From assembly GCA_030147845.1 (NCBI GenBank), contig JASBUN010000035.1:1-64000 (forward strand): a stretch of 64,000 nucleotides of DNA, in the 5' to 3' direction. The notes beneath the pieces were generated by a model. That model was not told where the DNA came from and did not search any database. It worked only from the letters and a program-made list of their open reading frames with translations. How positions within the stretch are numbered: the stretch's first letter is position 1; each line of letters opens with the position of its first letter. This document shows, one piece after another, positions 15,132 through 23,841 of this stretch. This DNA is from Gammaproteobacteria bacterium. Lineage in GTDB: Bacteria > Pseudomonadota > Gammaproteobacteria > JASBUN01. The position numbers were made by a program, and so were the translations under genes.

Positions 15132-17528
15132 CTATTGGTTGCCGATGCGTCTTGGCTCGACGCCGGAGGCGATTTGTGCGCCCGGCCGGCCTATGTAATA
15201 ACCCTGACCCATGTCGATGCCGATGGTGCGCAGTATATCCATGACTTCGGCATGTTCGATGCACTCGGCGATGGTGATGATACCGAGGCCGTGAGCGAGG
15301 TCGGCAATGGCTTTGACGAAGATCGCGTCTGTGCTGTCGGTGTGCAGATTGAGCACGAAACTGCCGTCGATTTTGACGTAGTCGACCGGCAAATTTTTCA
15401 GATAATAGAAGGACGAAAAGCCGATACCGAAGTCGTCTAAGGCGAAACGGCAGCCGAGACCTCGCAACGCATCGATAAATACGCGTGCTTCCGCCAGGTT
15501 TTCCACGGCCGCGGTCTCGGTAACTTCGAAGATGATATTGTGCGGATCGGCGCCGTGTTCCTCGATAGCCCGGCGTACCAGTTGCAGCACTTCGGTACGC
15601 CCGAAATGTCGACCGGAGAGGTTGACGGCGACGCAAATCGGGTGCCCTCGGCGCTGACTTTCGGCCTGTTCGCGGATGGTGGTGGCGAGCACCCAATGGT
15701 CAATGTCACGGATGAGGCCAAAACGTTCGGCTACCTCCAGGAAGGCGCCCGGGGCGATCAGCGAACCATCTTCGTCGCGCATGCGCAACAACGCCTCATG
15801 ATGACTGATGGCGCCGGAGGCAAGGTCGACGACCGGCTGGTAGTGGAGCACGAATTGGTTTTTCTGTAAGGCCCCGCGGATGCGTTCTTCCCAGTGGATC
15901 TTGGCGCGCATGCGGGCCACGTTGCGGTCTTGCTCGTCAAATACGTGGCACTGGTTGCGGCCGCGGTCCTTGGCCAAGTACATGGCGGTGTCGGCGCGCG
16001 CCAGCAACTCGCTGGCCGTGGTGCCGTGCGCCGGGAACAGAACGATGCCGATGCTGGCGCTGATGTGGGCATAGCCGCCGTTGTGTACTTCCACGTCATG
16101 TTCGGTCAGGGCCGCTAATAACGCCGCGGCGACCTGTTCAGCCTCCGCACGCGTGGTCTGCGGCAGCACGACGCCGAATTCGTCGCCGCCCAGGCGCCCC
16201 AGTACGTCGGTGCTGCGCAGCTTACTGTTGAGCCGATTGGCTACTTGTACCAGAAATTCGTCGCCTTGCTGATGGCCGAATGAATCGTTGATGTATTTGA
16301 ACTGATCCAGGTCGACGAAAAGCAGGCCGCCTTCGTGTTGATAGCGCAGCGCATAAGAAATATGGTGCTCGAGTTCCTCTTGGAAGCGGCGGCGGTTGTA
16401 GAGACTGGTGAGGGCGTCATGTTCGGCCAGATACAGGATACGTTCGTCGGCGGCCTTTTCGTCGGTAATGTCGATCATCAAGCCGCGAATGATGCCGCGG
16501 CCGGGATCGCGCGGATCGCTGGCGGCGATGTCGCGCACCCATAAGCAGCGGCCGCCGGCATTGAAAATCCGAAAATCCATGGTGAATGGGCCGCCCTGCT
16601 GCGAGCGCGTTTCGAGTTCGCGCAGCACCCAGGCGCGGTCTTCCACATGTAGGTGGAGACTGAGAAAGTTGGGTTTGAGCCATTGTTCCTGGGTGTAGCC
16701 GAGCAGGTTTTCGGCCTCGCGGCTGACGTAGGTGAACTGCTGCGTGGTGGCGTCGGCTTCCCACACCACTGCATGCACGCCGTTGAGCAGGGTGTCGAGG
16801 TGGCGCTTTTCCCGTTCGAGTGCGGTATGTTCGTGACTCAGTGCCGAACGCGTTTGTTCTAGATGTTCTGCCAAGTCGTTGAATGCGGCGGAAAGATCAC
16901 CGATTTCGTCGTTCGAACGAATATCAATACGGTGGTGCAGCTCGCCGCGGCGCAGCGCACGAGCGCCACTTTCCAGTTGCCGTAGATTGCGCGTCAACAC
17001 CAATCCCAGGGTTACCGTGGCGATGATACTCAGGAGTAGTTCCAGTGCCGCGATGGCGGTGTTTTGCGTGCGCGTTTTGTTGGTGAGGTGCTCGACCGCC
17101 GCAATGGAATAGCCGACGCGCAGGTCGCCCAGGCGCTGTCCGGCAACTGCGATGGGGCGATCGACGTCGAACACGCCGTCGGACTGGGCTTGCTTATACG
17201 TGTGGTCGATGGCTCGTTTGTCGCGTGCCGGTGGCTTACCCAGCGAGGCAAGCATGCGTCCGTCGCGGCTGTACACGGCCGCATACACCAGAATCGGATT
17301 GTCACGCAGCAGAGACAGCACATCCCTGAGCGTGGCGCGGTCATCGAAGGCCAGCCCGGGGGCGAGCGAATTGGCCAGCAAGATGCTTTGCTCACGGGTG
17401 GAGCGCTCCAGCAATTCGGCGTGACTGGAGCCAATCAGGCGCACGCTGTTCCACACCAGCACGCTCAGCATGACGGCCTCGATGACGACCACGGCGAATA
17501 TCAGGCGTGTGGCAAGGCGTAGGCGCAT
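15132..17528 (-). CDS. Membrane-bound GGDEF-EAL cyclic-di-GMP protein with HAMP and PAS
   Basis: 798 residues. Domain order: membrane segment (about 8-30), periplasmic sensor region (to about 145), second membrane segment (about 148-168), HAMP, PAS/PAC (about 240-360), GGDEF domain with intact LGGDEFGVV, and EAL domain with intact HHEALLRM and DDFGIGFSS. Both catalytic signatures are complete, so it may both make and break cyclic-di-GMP. I chose the ATG at 17528 because it overlaps the stop of the upstream gene as TGATG; ATG 17540 is an alternative. The coupling to a PhnD-like binding protein suggests that the periplasmic part responds to a ligand that protein carries (inference). Confidence 0.9.
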   Translation of the reverse strand: MRLRLATRLIFAVVVIEAVMLSVLVWNSVRLIGSSHAELLERSTREQSILLANSLAPGLAFDDRATLRDVLSLLRDNPILVYAAVYSRDGRMLASLGKPPARDKRAIDHTYKQAQSDGVFDVDRPIAVAGQRLGDLRVGYSIAAVEHLTNKTRTQNTAIAALELLLSIIATVTLGLVLTRNLRQLESGARALRRGELHHRIDIRSNDEIGDLSAAFNDLAEHLEQTRSALSHEHTALEREKRHLDTLLNGVHAVVWEADATTQQFTYVSREAENLLGYTQEQWLKPNFLSLHLHVEDRAWVLRELETRSQQGGPFTMDFRIFNAGGRCLWVRDIAASDPRDPGRGIIRGLMIDITDEKAADERILYLAEHDALTSLYNRRRFQEELEHHISYALRYQHEGGLLFVDLDQFKYINDSFGHQQGDEFLVQVANRLNSKLRSTDVLGRLGGDEFGVVLPQTTRAEAEQVAAALLAALTEHDVEVHNGGYAHISASIGIVLFPAHGTTASELLARADTAMYLAKDRGRNQCHVFDEQDRNVARMRAKIHWEERIRGALQKNQFVLHYQPVVDLASGAISHHEALLRMRDEDGSLIAPGAFLEVAERFGLIRDIDHWVLATTIREQAESQRRGHPICVAVNLSGRHFGRTEVLQLVRRAIEEHGADPHNIIFEVTETAAVENLAEARVFIDALRGLGCRFALDDFGIGFSSFYYLKNLPVDYVKIDGSFVLNLHTDSTDAIFVKAIADLAHGLGIITIAECIEHAEVMDILRTIGIDMGQGYYIGRPGAQIASGVEPRRIGNQ

Positions 17529-18478
17529 CAGTAGGGACATCCCAGTTGCGAAGCTGGGTCCGCCAGCGCACAGGCCGGCAGATATTTCGTCAACGCCGCG
17601 AACTCGGATGGCTTGGCCCACCGATAACCGCTGATCGGGTCACGCACGGCACGCAGAATTTTATGTCCCGCCTCGTCGTGCCTGAGCGCGACGAGTGCCG
17701 CGCCGATGCGGTGTTGCAGCGCCTCTGAGAGGTGATTAGAGGTGAGAAAGCCGACTGCCGGCAGGTCGGCGCTGCGCGTGAGGATGCGCAAGTGGGCTTG
17801 CGCCAACTGCGGTACCTGCACAACGTTGACCGCGACCACCGCCGCGGCCGCTTCACCGCCCTCGACCGCTTGATAGGCGGCGTTATGGCTGCGGTAATTG
17901 CGATACAACGGTGCGCGCTTGCCGGTAAGCCCGCTTTTGTCCAGCATGGCGCGTCCGACGATGGTCACCAAAGCCTCCGGCGGCGGTGTCGCAACCACGC
18001 GTCCGGCCAAATCCGCGACCTTGGCGATCGGGCCGTCGGTACGTACGAGCAGTACCGCCGATAGTGGCCGGGCATAGGTCGCTTGTAGTGTGTAGGCTCC
18101 GCTGGCAAGCGCCGGCGGTACAAAATGCGGCGCCGTGTAGACGATATCGTAACGCTGTTGCAAGGTACGGCGAAAAAAGGCTGGAAAGTCGTATGCGGTT
18201 TCCAGCAGCACGGGCCGATCGAGTTGTCGGCTCAGATAGTCACGTAACGGCGCGAAGCGCTTCAGCAGCGCGATCGGACTCATGAACGGCAGTATGCCCA
18301 TAGTCAGTGGCCGCTGCTGCGCGCCGGCCTCGACGCTGGCAATATCGGACGCCGAAACCGGATAGGCGCCGGTCAGCAGCAGAGCGCCTATCATCGCCAG
18401 CAAGCAGGAACGCAAACGCCCGAATGGACCAACTACCGTATTTGCCCGGCCGTTCGATTGTTGACGCTTCCCCACCAC
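17528..18478 (-). CDS. PhnD-like periplasmic solute-binding protein
   Basis: 316 residues, with a possible signal anchor near 28-44 (LLAMIGALLLTGAYPVSAS). It then follows the phosphate/phosphonate-binding (PhnD) fold: LTMGILPFMSPIALLKRFAPL, YDIVYTAPHF, and an ATPPPEALVTI hinge. Such proteins usually feed ABC transporters, but no permease or ATPase gene is adjacent. Instead the stop codon overlaps the start of a GGDEF-EAL sensor protein, so it probably serves as a sensory ligand-binding partner. The ligand is unknown; phosphonate is only the family label. Confidence 0.82.
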   Translation of the reverse strand: MVGKRQQSNGRANTVVGPFGRLRSCLLAMIGALLLTGAYPVSASDIASVEAGAQQRPLTMGILPFMSPIALLKRFAPLRDYLSRQLDRPVLLETAYDFPAFFRRTLQQRYDIVYTAPHFVPPALASGAYTLQATYARPLSAVLLVRTDGPIAKVADLAGRVVATPPPEALVTIVGRAMLDKSGLTGKRAPLYRNYRSHNAAYQAVEGGEAAAAVVAVNVVQVPQLAQAHLRILTRSADLPAVGFLTSNHLSEALQHRIGAALVALRHDEAGHKILRAVRDPISGYRWAKPSEFAALTKYLPACALADPASQLGCPY

Positions 18479-18503
18479 GAGCGGTTTCCTCTTGCGATTC
18501 AGT

Positions 18504-18530
18504 GTGCCCGGCGCGAAACGCGCCGGGCAC
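18504..18530. terminator. Perfect 12-bp hairpin after the DUF4426 gene
   Basis: GTGCCCGGCGCG (18504-18515) pairs perfectly with CGCGCCGGGCAC (18519-18530) over a 3-base loop. It begins 3 bases after the DUF4426 stop codon on the minus strand and 26 bases before the next start. There is no U-tract, so it may be a partial terminator that lowers expression of the downstream sensor pair. Confidence 0.5.
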
Positions 18531-18533
18531 GAT

Positions 18534-18980
18534 TCAACGGGTAAAAAATTGCTCCCGAAAACGCAACACGTCGGCGCCCGACCCCGGCAGGATCACGCGC
18601 ACGGTAAAGTTCAGTACTTCCTCGTTCTCGACCGGAAATTCGCCGATGTAATAGATGGCGTCGCCGTCGGTCACTTGGCGCATGCCAATGTCCTTGATCT
18701 GGCCGGTAAGATTGACCGCACGGGCGCTAACGTCGGCAGCGGTCGATTTGAAACCCTTTTCGGTACGTTCCTGTATCGAGATATTGAGCATTCCACGGTA
18801 GTGGCTGCGCGTAATATGGTAGTCGCGGGCTACTTTAGGGGTTAGGAAACTGGTCTGCACGGTGTTGTAATGGATGATGTATTTGCCGAATTTCATGGCC
18901 TGTTCCGCCTGCGAAACAGCGGGAAACGCGGCGACAACGGCTAATAGCAGCGTCAGCGGGTGAAATGCGAAGGGTTTCAT
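18534..18980 (-). CDS. DUF4426 domain-containing exported protein
   Basis: 148 residues from the ATG at 18980, which has AGGAGGT 7 bases upstream. The signal peptide has cleavage expected around SQAEQ. The mature part is a single DUF4426 domain: YIIHYNTVQTSFLTPKVARDY near 33-53, then ILPGSGADVLRFREQFF at the end. The function is unknown. The family is a small periplasmic beta-sandwich-like protein common in gammaproteobacteria, often near the proC-yggT-metX region, and that region is close by here. Confidence 0.85.
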   Translation of the reverse strand: MKPFAFHPLTLLLAVVAAFPAVSQAEQAMKFGKYIIHYNTVQTSFLTPKVARDYHITRSHYRGMLNISIQERTEKGFKSTAADVSARAVNLTGQIKDIGMRQVTDGDAIYYIGEFPVENEEVLNFTVRVILPGSGADVLRFREQFFTR

Positions 18981-19090
18981 TGGCGACCTCCTGGGGTAGC
19001 GTTCAACCCTACTATAGCTCAAGCAAAGCTCGGGTCGTTCCAATGTTGTTGCTCCGAGATGGCGCAAAGCCGTGGCCGTACGCCCCGGCT

Positions 19091-21052
19091 TCAGGCGGCG
19101 CTACAGGACTGGTACGAGGGCGGTCTCGAGACGCGCTCGCGGATGTCGATCAAGGCGTCGATTCGTGTTTGCAGGGCGGCGATTTCGTGCTCCAATTCCT
19201 TCAGTTTTCCGTCCAGGGTGTCGCGCGACTCGTTGATCTTGCGCAAGGTCTTCAGCCGCCGTTCCATCATGTGTTTATGTTCCTTGATTTGCGCGATGAG
19301 CGGATTCATGACCTCGCGTAACCACGCTTCGGCGTCCTTGTGCGCCTTGAAGAAGACGTCGCGCGCCTGGCTTACCAGATTGATAAAGAATTTTTTGATC
19401 ACCAAACCTTGTTCGGTCATGGTGGTCACCGGGCTCTTGCGGAATGCATCGGCTTCCTCGTACAGGCTGGCCATTTGCTCGGTATAGGATTTGACCGAGA
19501 AGGTGCGTGGTGTAATCGCAGGCAGTCCGTGTTCGACATGAAATTTCTTATAAATCGCCAACACCAAACGACGCGCCTGGTCGGCTTGCTCTACCGACTG
19601 TTCCACGGTCGCGCGGGCGCCGTCGAAGAACGTTTTCATACCACGCTTGAGCCCGCCCGTTGTCCAGCTGCCGAGCATGGCGCGACGGGTATTACCGATG
19701 AGTTGGTCGATGGCCTCGGGGCTCAGGGTGTCGAGCAAACTCGTCGCCTGGCGCTGTAACAATCGATGGCTGGCCTGGAAGCTTTCGACGTTCTTCTGGT
19801 AGGTAGTCTGTTCCTCGCGCGTTTTGCGCATTAAATGCAGGATGACGTCGGCATTCTTGCCGCTGAGGTTGCGCAGCTCTTTGTGTTGGCGGCGCAGGTT
19901 CTCGGCGCGCGTGCGCAGCACGTCGTGCTGTTCCTCAATCAGGCCGCCCAGTTCGCTGATGATGTTCTCGCGTAGAATGGCCTCACGTGCGGGCAGGACT
20001 TCGTTGCACAGGTAATCTTCGAGCCCGCCCAAGCGGCTGCGGGCGAGTAGTTCTTGATCGTTGCGAACCTTGGCCAGCAGTCCTTTCTGTGCCGAAACAG
20101 GAAAGATCGAACGCGCTTCGACGCCGAGCATGGTGGCGGTTTTACGTACCTGGGAATCGATGCTGGCCAGTATGGAATTGGCGCCGCGCAACTCGTCCCA
20201 CATGGTATCGATCTTGTTCAGTACGACCGCGACACCTTTTTGGCGGCGGCTGCGCCGCGCGCCGTCGATGTGGTACTGCCAGACGTCGAGGTCGCTGCGG
20301 GTGACGCCGGTATCGGCCGCCAATACGAACAATATCGCCTGTGCCGAGGGCAGCATCTTCATCGTCAATTCGGGCTCGCTGCCGAGCGCATTGAGGCCGG
20401 GGGTGTCGAGGATGACCAAGCCCTGCTTGAGCAGCGGATGCGGAAAACTGATCAGCGCATGCCGCCACATCGGGATTTCGACTTCGGTCGGCTCTTTGCC
20501 GTGCTCGGTCAGGTGCGGGTACATCTCCGGGCTGTACAGCCCCAGGCGTTTGGCTTCCTGTACGCTTACGGTCTTGGTGCGGACGACTTCCTGCAACGCG
20601 GTTTCCATCTGTTCGACGGAATCGAGATCGAGCGGCACGGTGGTCCAATACACTGGATCGTGTTTGTACTCGGCGACACTGGTGTCTTCGTCACGTGTTT
20701 CGATCGGCAGCAGACGTACGTAGGCGCGATCGGCGTCACGGTCGTAAAATAACTCGGTCGGGCACATGGTGGTGCGACCGGCCTCGGAAGGCAGCAGGCG
20801 ACGGCCGTGATCGGCGAAGAAGATGGCGTTGATCAGCTCGGTTTTGCCGCGCGAGAATTCGGCCACGAAGGCGATGTTCAGCCGGTCGCTACGTAGCGCT
20901 TCCATGGCTTCGAACACGCGCAAGGTATGTTCGCCGTTGTTGGGCTCGCCATCATCGAGCCAATCCTGAAAATCTTGGATGGCGGCGACGAGTTGGATCT
21001 TCCATTGATCGAAGGCGGTGATCTGCGCCTGAAAGTGGTTTTCGACCGTCAT
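19091..21052 (-). CDS. Dynamin-like GTPase
   Basis: 653 residues from the ATG at 21052. GTPase elements are a P-loop at about 64-71 (AEFSRGKT; most relatives have GEFSSGKS), G3 DTPGLNALG near 218-226 and G4 VVLNKIDTMWDE. The region after about 360 is long and helical, with coiled coils near 370-430 and again near the C-terminus (LDGKLKELEHEIAALQTRID). No transmembrane paddle is obvious. Bacterial dynamins remodel or protect membranes. It is a single gene with no dynamin partner beside it, unlike tandem bacterial dynamin pairs. Confidence 0.88.
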   Translation of the reverse strand: MTVENHFQAQITAFDQWKIQLVAAIQDFQDWLDDGEPNNGEHTLRVFEAMEALRSDRLNIAFVAEFSRGKTELINAIFFADHGRRLLPSEAGRTTMCPTELFYDRDADRAYVRLLPIETRDEDTSVAEYKHDPVYWTTVPLDLDSVEQMETALQEVVRTKTVSVQEAKRLGLYSPEMYPHLTEHGKEPTEVEIPMWRHALISFPHPLLKQGLVILDTPGLNALGSEPELTMKMLPSAQAILFVLAADTGVTRSDLDVWQYHIDGARRSRRQKGVAVVLNKIDTMWDELRGANSILASIDSQVRKTATMLGVEARSIFPVSAQKGLLAKVRNDQELLARSRLGGLEDYLCNEVLPAREAILRENIISELGGLIEEQHDVLRTRAENLRRQHKELRNLSGKNADVILHLMRKTREEQTTYQKNVESFQASHRLLQRQATSLLDTLSPEAIDQLIGNTRRAMLGSWTTGGLKRGMKTFFDGARATVEQSVEQADQARRLVLAIYKKFHVEHGLPAITPRTFSVKSYTEQMASLYEEADAFRKSPVTTMTEQGLVIKKFFINLVSQARDVFFKAHKDAEAWLREVMNPLIAQIKEHKHMMERRLKTLRKINESRDTLDGKLKELEHEIAALQTRIDALIDIRERVSRPPSYQSCSAA

Positions 21053-21224
21053 TGTGCGTCCATCTCCCCCAATACCCTTTAATTCTGCCCCCAGTACCGG
21101 TATAGCCCGGTATCGGCTCCCTGCGCAAACTCTTGAGTGTGAACCAAAAGCTTCGCCGCGATGGGTCAGTATAAGGCAGACGGCCGACGCGCCCGGTCGG
21201 ACTTCCTGCAAATTGTGACGACGG

Positions 21225-21518
21225 TCACAATATGCCGTTTAGCGCTACCGGGATACGGGCAGGTCGCTGTATCCGCAGCCGCTTGTCGCGACCGTGGTGG
21301 CCGCCAAGCAGTTCGATTTGAGCACGACCGACGCCAAATGTCTTGGCCAGAAAGGCGATTAAGTGACGGTTGGCCTGACCGTCAACGGCGGGTGGGGTGA
21401 TGCGGACTTTTAGGGCATTGCCATGCAAACCAGCTAATTCGTCGCCTCGCGCGCGTGTCTGCACATGCACGCAGAGTAGTAAATCCTCGCCCTTCCAGCG
21501 CGCCGCGCGGGTATTCAT
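21225..21518 (-). CDS. yggU: DUF167 (YggU) family protein
   Basis: 97 residues: a DUF167 domain with LCVHVQTRARGDEL, LKVRITPPAVDGQANRHLI and LGGHHGRDKRLRI, the standard conserved blocks. The function is unknown; the fold is a small alpha/beta domain. It overlaps the end of yggT by 4 bases and closes the yggS-proC-yggT-yggU gene run typical of gammaproteobacteria. Confidence 0.9.
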   Translation of the reverse strand: MNTRAARWKGEDLLLCVHVQTRARGDELAGLHGNALKVRITPPAVDGQANRHLIAFLAKTFGVGRAQIELLGGHHGRDKRLRIQRPARIPVALNGIL

Positions 21519-22090
21519 CCGAGTAGTAGTTGCAGCAGTCCAGCTTGCAAATGCGGAATCGCCAGCACGATCAAATTGAGTATCACCAGCGCTACCAGTG
21601 GCGACAAATCAAGGCCGGAGAACACCGGCACGAAGCCGCGTATAGGGCGCAGGATGGGGTTGGTCAGCTGCTGAATCACGACCGTCATCGGATTATAGGC
21701 GCCGGGCTGTACCCAGCTCAGGACCGCCTGCACGATAATGGCGATGATGAAAATGTACAACGCCGTGGTCACCAGCTTGCCAATGGCGAATACCAGCACC
21801 ACCAGGGGATGAAGGTTCTGCGCGGTGAGCAGTGCGATCAAATAGATCTCGGCGATCTGCAGCAGCAACAGCAGCACGATGGCGGCCAGGTCGACTCCAC
21901 CCACCCCCGGAATGATGCGCCGTAGCGGCCTGAGTACCGGCGTCGTGAATTTTACGATGAACTGGGACAGCGGGTTATAAAAATCGGCGCGTACCGCTTG
22001 TAGCAGAAAGCGCAACATAACCATAAGGATATAGAAGCCGAAAACGACGCCGATTAAAAACACGCCGGCTTGTGAGAAGTAGCCGTTCAT
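21515..22090 (-). CDS. yggT: YggT family membrane protein
   Basis: 191 residues with two YggT modules, each a pair of hydrophobic helices around a conserved loop: NPLSQFIVKFTTPVLRPLRRIIPG near 39-62 and the similar NPMTVVIQQLTNPILRPIRGFVPV near 133-156. It is an inner-membrane protein linked to osmotic or membrane homeostasis in other bacteria, with no defined biochemical activity. It overlaps proC by 4 bases upstream and yggU by 4 bases downstream. Confidence 0.92.
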   Translation of the reverse strand: MNGYFSQAGVFLIGVVFGFYILMVMLRFLLQAVRADFYNPLSQFIVKFTTPVLRPLRRIIPGVGGVDLAAIVLLLLLQIAEIYLIALLTAQNLHPLVVLVFAIGKLVTTALYIFIIAIIVQAVLSWVQPGAYNPMTVVIQQLTNPILRPIRGFVPVFSGLDLSPLVALVILNLIVLAIPHLQAGLLQLLLG

Positions 22091-22914
22091 TTGTCCCCCA
22101 ACATGGTTGCCAACTCCGCCGAACGCGTGTGCGCCGCGTCCAGGGCGGTTTGTATGAGACCGCGCAGGTTGCCCTGTTCGAGGACCGCCAGGGCGCGCTC
22201 GGTAGTGCCGCCGGGCGAGGTCACCCGCTGGCGCAATTCAGCCGGGCCGTCGCTGCTCTCGATGGCCATCTTGGCGGCCCCCAGCGCCGTCTGTATGGTC
22301 AGCAGGCGGGCTTGCTGCGGTGCCAGGCCAAGATGCCTGCCGGCTTCTTCAAGTGCCTCCATAAGCAGAAAAAAATAGGCCGGGCCGCTACCTGACAGCG
22401 CGGTCACGGCGTCCATCAAGGTTTCGTCTTCGACCCAAAGCGTCAGGCCGACGGCGCGCATCACCGATTCGGCCATGTCGCGCTGTAGCGCGCTGACGTG
22501 CGCGTTGGCGAACAATACGGTGGCGCCGCTCTGTACCAATGCCGGCGTATTCGGCATGGTGCGCACCACCGCCGCGTCGCCTCCCAGCCAGCGCCGCAGG
22601 TCCGGCTCGCGCACGCCCGCAGCGATAGACAGAATCAGGCTCGGGCGACGCGCCAGGTCGGCGGCCAGCTGCTCGGCTACGGCTTTGATCAACTGCGGTT
22701 TGACCGCCAGTACGATGACCTCGGCGTCGGCGATGGCGGCGTGGTTGTCACTGCCGGTTTGCACCGCATAACGGCTACGTACGCGCTCGCGCTGAGCGTC
22801 GTTCGGTTCGGCTACGTGGATGCGTTCGGCATTCCAACCGTCGGCGATCAGACCGCCGATCAGGCTGGCAGCCATGTTGCCACCGCCGATAAAGGCAATA
22901 GTCGGATTTTGCAT
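22087..22914 (-). CDS. proC: Pyrroline-5-carboxylate reductase
   Basis: 275 residues. It reduces 1-pyrroline-5-carboxylate to proline with NADPH, the last step of proline synthesis. The Rossmann motif IAFIGGGNMAASLIGGL is at 5-21, VLAVKPQ is near 70, and the C-terminal signature SGSGPAYFFLLMEAL...VTSPGGTTERALAVL is complete. The length is normal. It lies between yggS (86 bases upstream) and yggT (overlapping), an old gammaproteobacterial arrangement. Confidence 0.95.
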   Translation of the reverse strand: MQNPTIAFIGGGNMAASLIGGLIADGWNAERIHVAEPNDAQRERVRSRYAVQTGSDNHAAIADAEVIVLAVKPQLIKAVAEQLAADLARRPSLILSIAAGVREPDLRRWLGGDAAVVRTMPNTPALVQSGATVLFANAHVSALQRDMAESVMRAVGLTLWVEDETLMDAVTALSGSGPAYFFLLMEALEEAGRHLGLAPQQARLLTIQTALGAAKMAIESSDGPAELRQRVTSPGGTTERALAVLEQGNLRGLIQTALDAAHTRSAELATMLGDK

Positions 22915-23000
22915 GATTTTTTTGATCCAGCGGCTTGCGCAAAGGCGCTACAGTCTAGCGCATCGCGCGCCGCGACGACAACGCGGCGGTAGTCGCTTGT

Positions 23001-23693
23001 TCAACCCTTACGGTCGCGCGCACCGAATATCGCAGTACCGACCCGTACCAGCGTGGCGCCTTCGGCGACCGCCGCTTCCAGGTCGTCGCTCATGCCCATG
23101 GACAGGGTGTCGAGCGCCACACCTTGTCGGCCCAGGCGCTCCGCGAGCTGGCGCAGATGGCGAAATGCGCGTTGCCGGCCATCGAGGCCATCGCCGGCGG
23201 CCGGGATGGCCATGAGTCCACGCAGCTGCAAGCGCGGCTGGGCGTTGACCAGTTTGGCGAGATCGTGCAAATGGCCGGGTTCGACGCCCGATTTGCTCGC
23301 CTCGCCGCTGATATTGACCTGGATGCAAGCCGCCAAGGGCGGCAAATGCGCCGGGCGATGCTGATTGAGGCGCAGCGCGACTTTGTCGCGGTCGATACTG
23401 TGAATCCAGTCAAAGTGTTCAGCGATGTTTTTTGTTTTATTGGACTGGACGGGCCCGATGAAGTGCCACTCGAGCGCCAAATCGGTCAGCGCCGCCATCT
23501 TGTCCATGGCCTCCTGCAGGTAACTTTCGCCGAAGCGCCGCTGCCCGGCCGCGAAAGCGGCGCGGATATCGGCCGCCTGGTGTCCCTTGCTGACCGCCAG
23601 CAGTTGGACGGCGCCCGGCGTGCGTCCGGCGCTGCGCTCGGCTTGGGCGATACGCGCCAGAACGATTCGCAAATTCTCGATAATGTTCGGCAT
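23001..23693 (-). CDS. yggS: YggS/PLPBP family pyridoxal-phosphate homeostasis protein
   Basis: 230 residues. It is a single TIM-barrel PLP-binding protein; the PLP lysine is in LLAVSKGHQ near 34-42. WHFIGPVQSNKTK near 82-94 and LSMGMSDDLEAAVAEGATLVRVGTAIFG at the end are diagnostic. It buffers free PLP and influences amino-acid balance, and has no known catalytic reaction. It is divergent from pilT across a 148-base intergenic region, the classic pairing in pseudomonads and relatives. Confidence 0.93.
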   Translation of the reverse strand: MPNIIENLRIVLARIAQAERSAGRTPGAVQLLAVSKGHQAADIRAAFAAGQRRFGESYLQEAMDKMAALTDLALEWHFIGPVQSNKTKNIAEHFDWIHSIDRDKVALRLNQHRPAHLPPLAACIQVNISGEASKSGVEPGHLHDLAKLVNAQPRLQLRGLMAIPAAGDGLDGRQRAFRHLRQLAERLGRQGVALDTLSMGMSDDLEAAVAEGATLVRVGTAIFGARDRKG

Positions 23694-23841
23694 GGTGTTG
23701 AATTTATGGGGAAGCTATACTCGTTGGGTGTTAAACGACGGCGCCGTGGTTTAAGAATTCGCCGCAAGCAACGATAAATCTAACACACGTGGATGTGAAG
23801 CCACGCTTCTCGAGTTTTTCTGTTGCCGGGGGTTACGTTAA

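Noticed and set aside
20054-20752. Plus-strand open frame of 232 codons
   Set aside because: Antisense to the GTPase domain of the dynamin-like gene, no motif.
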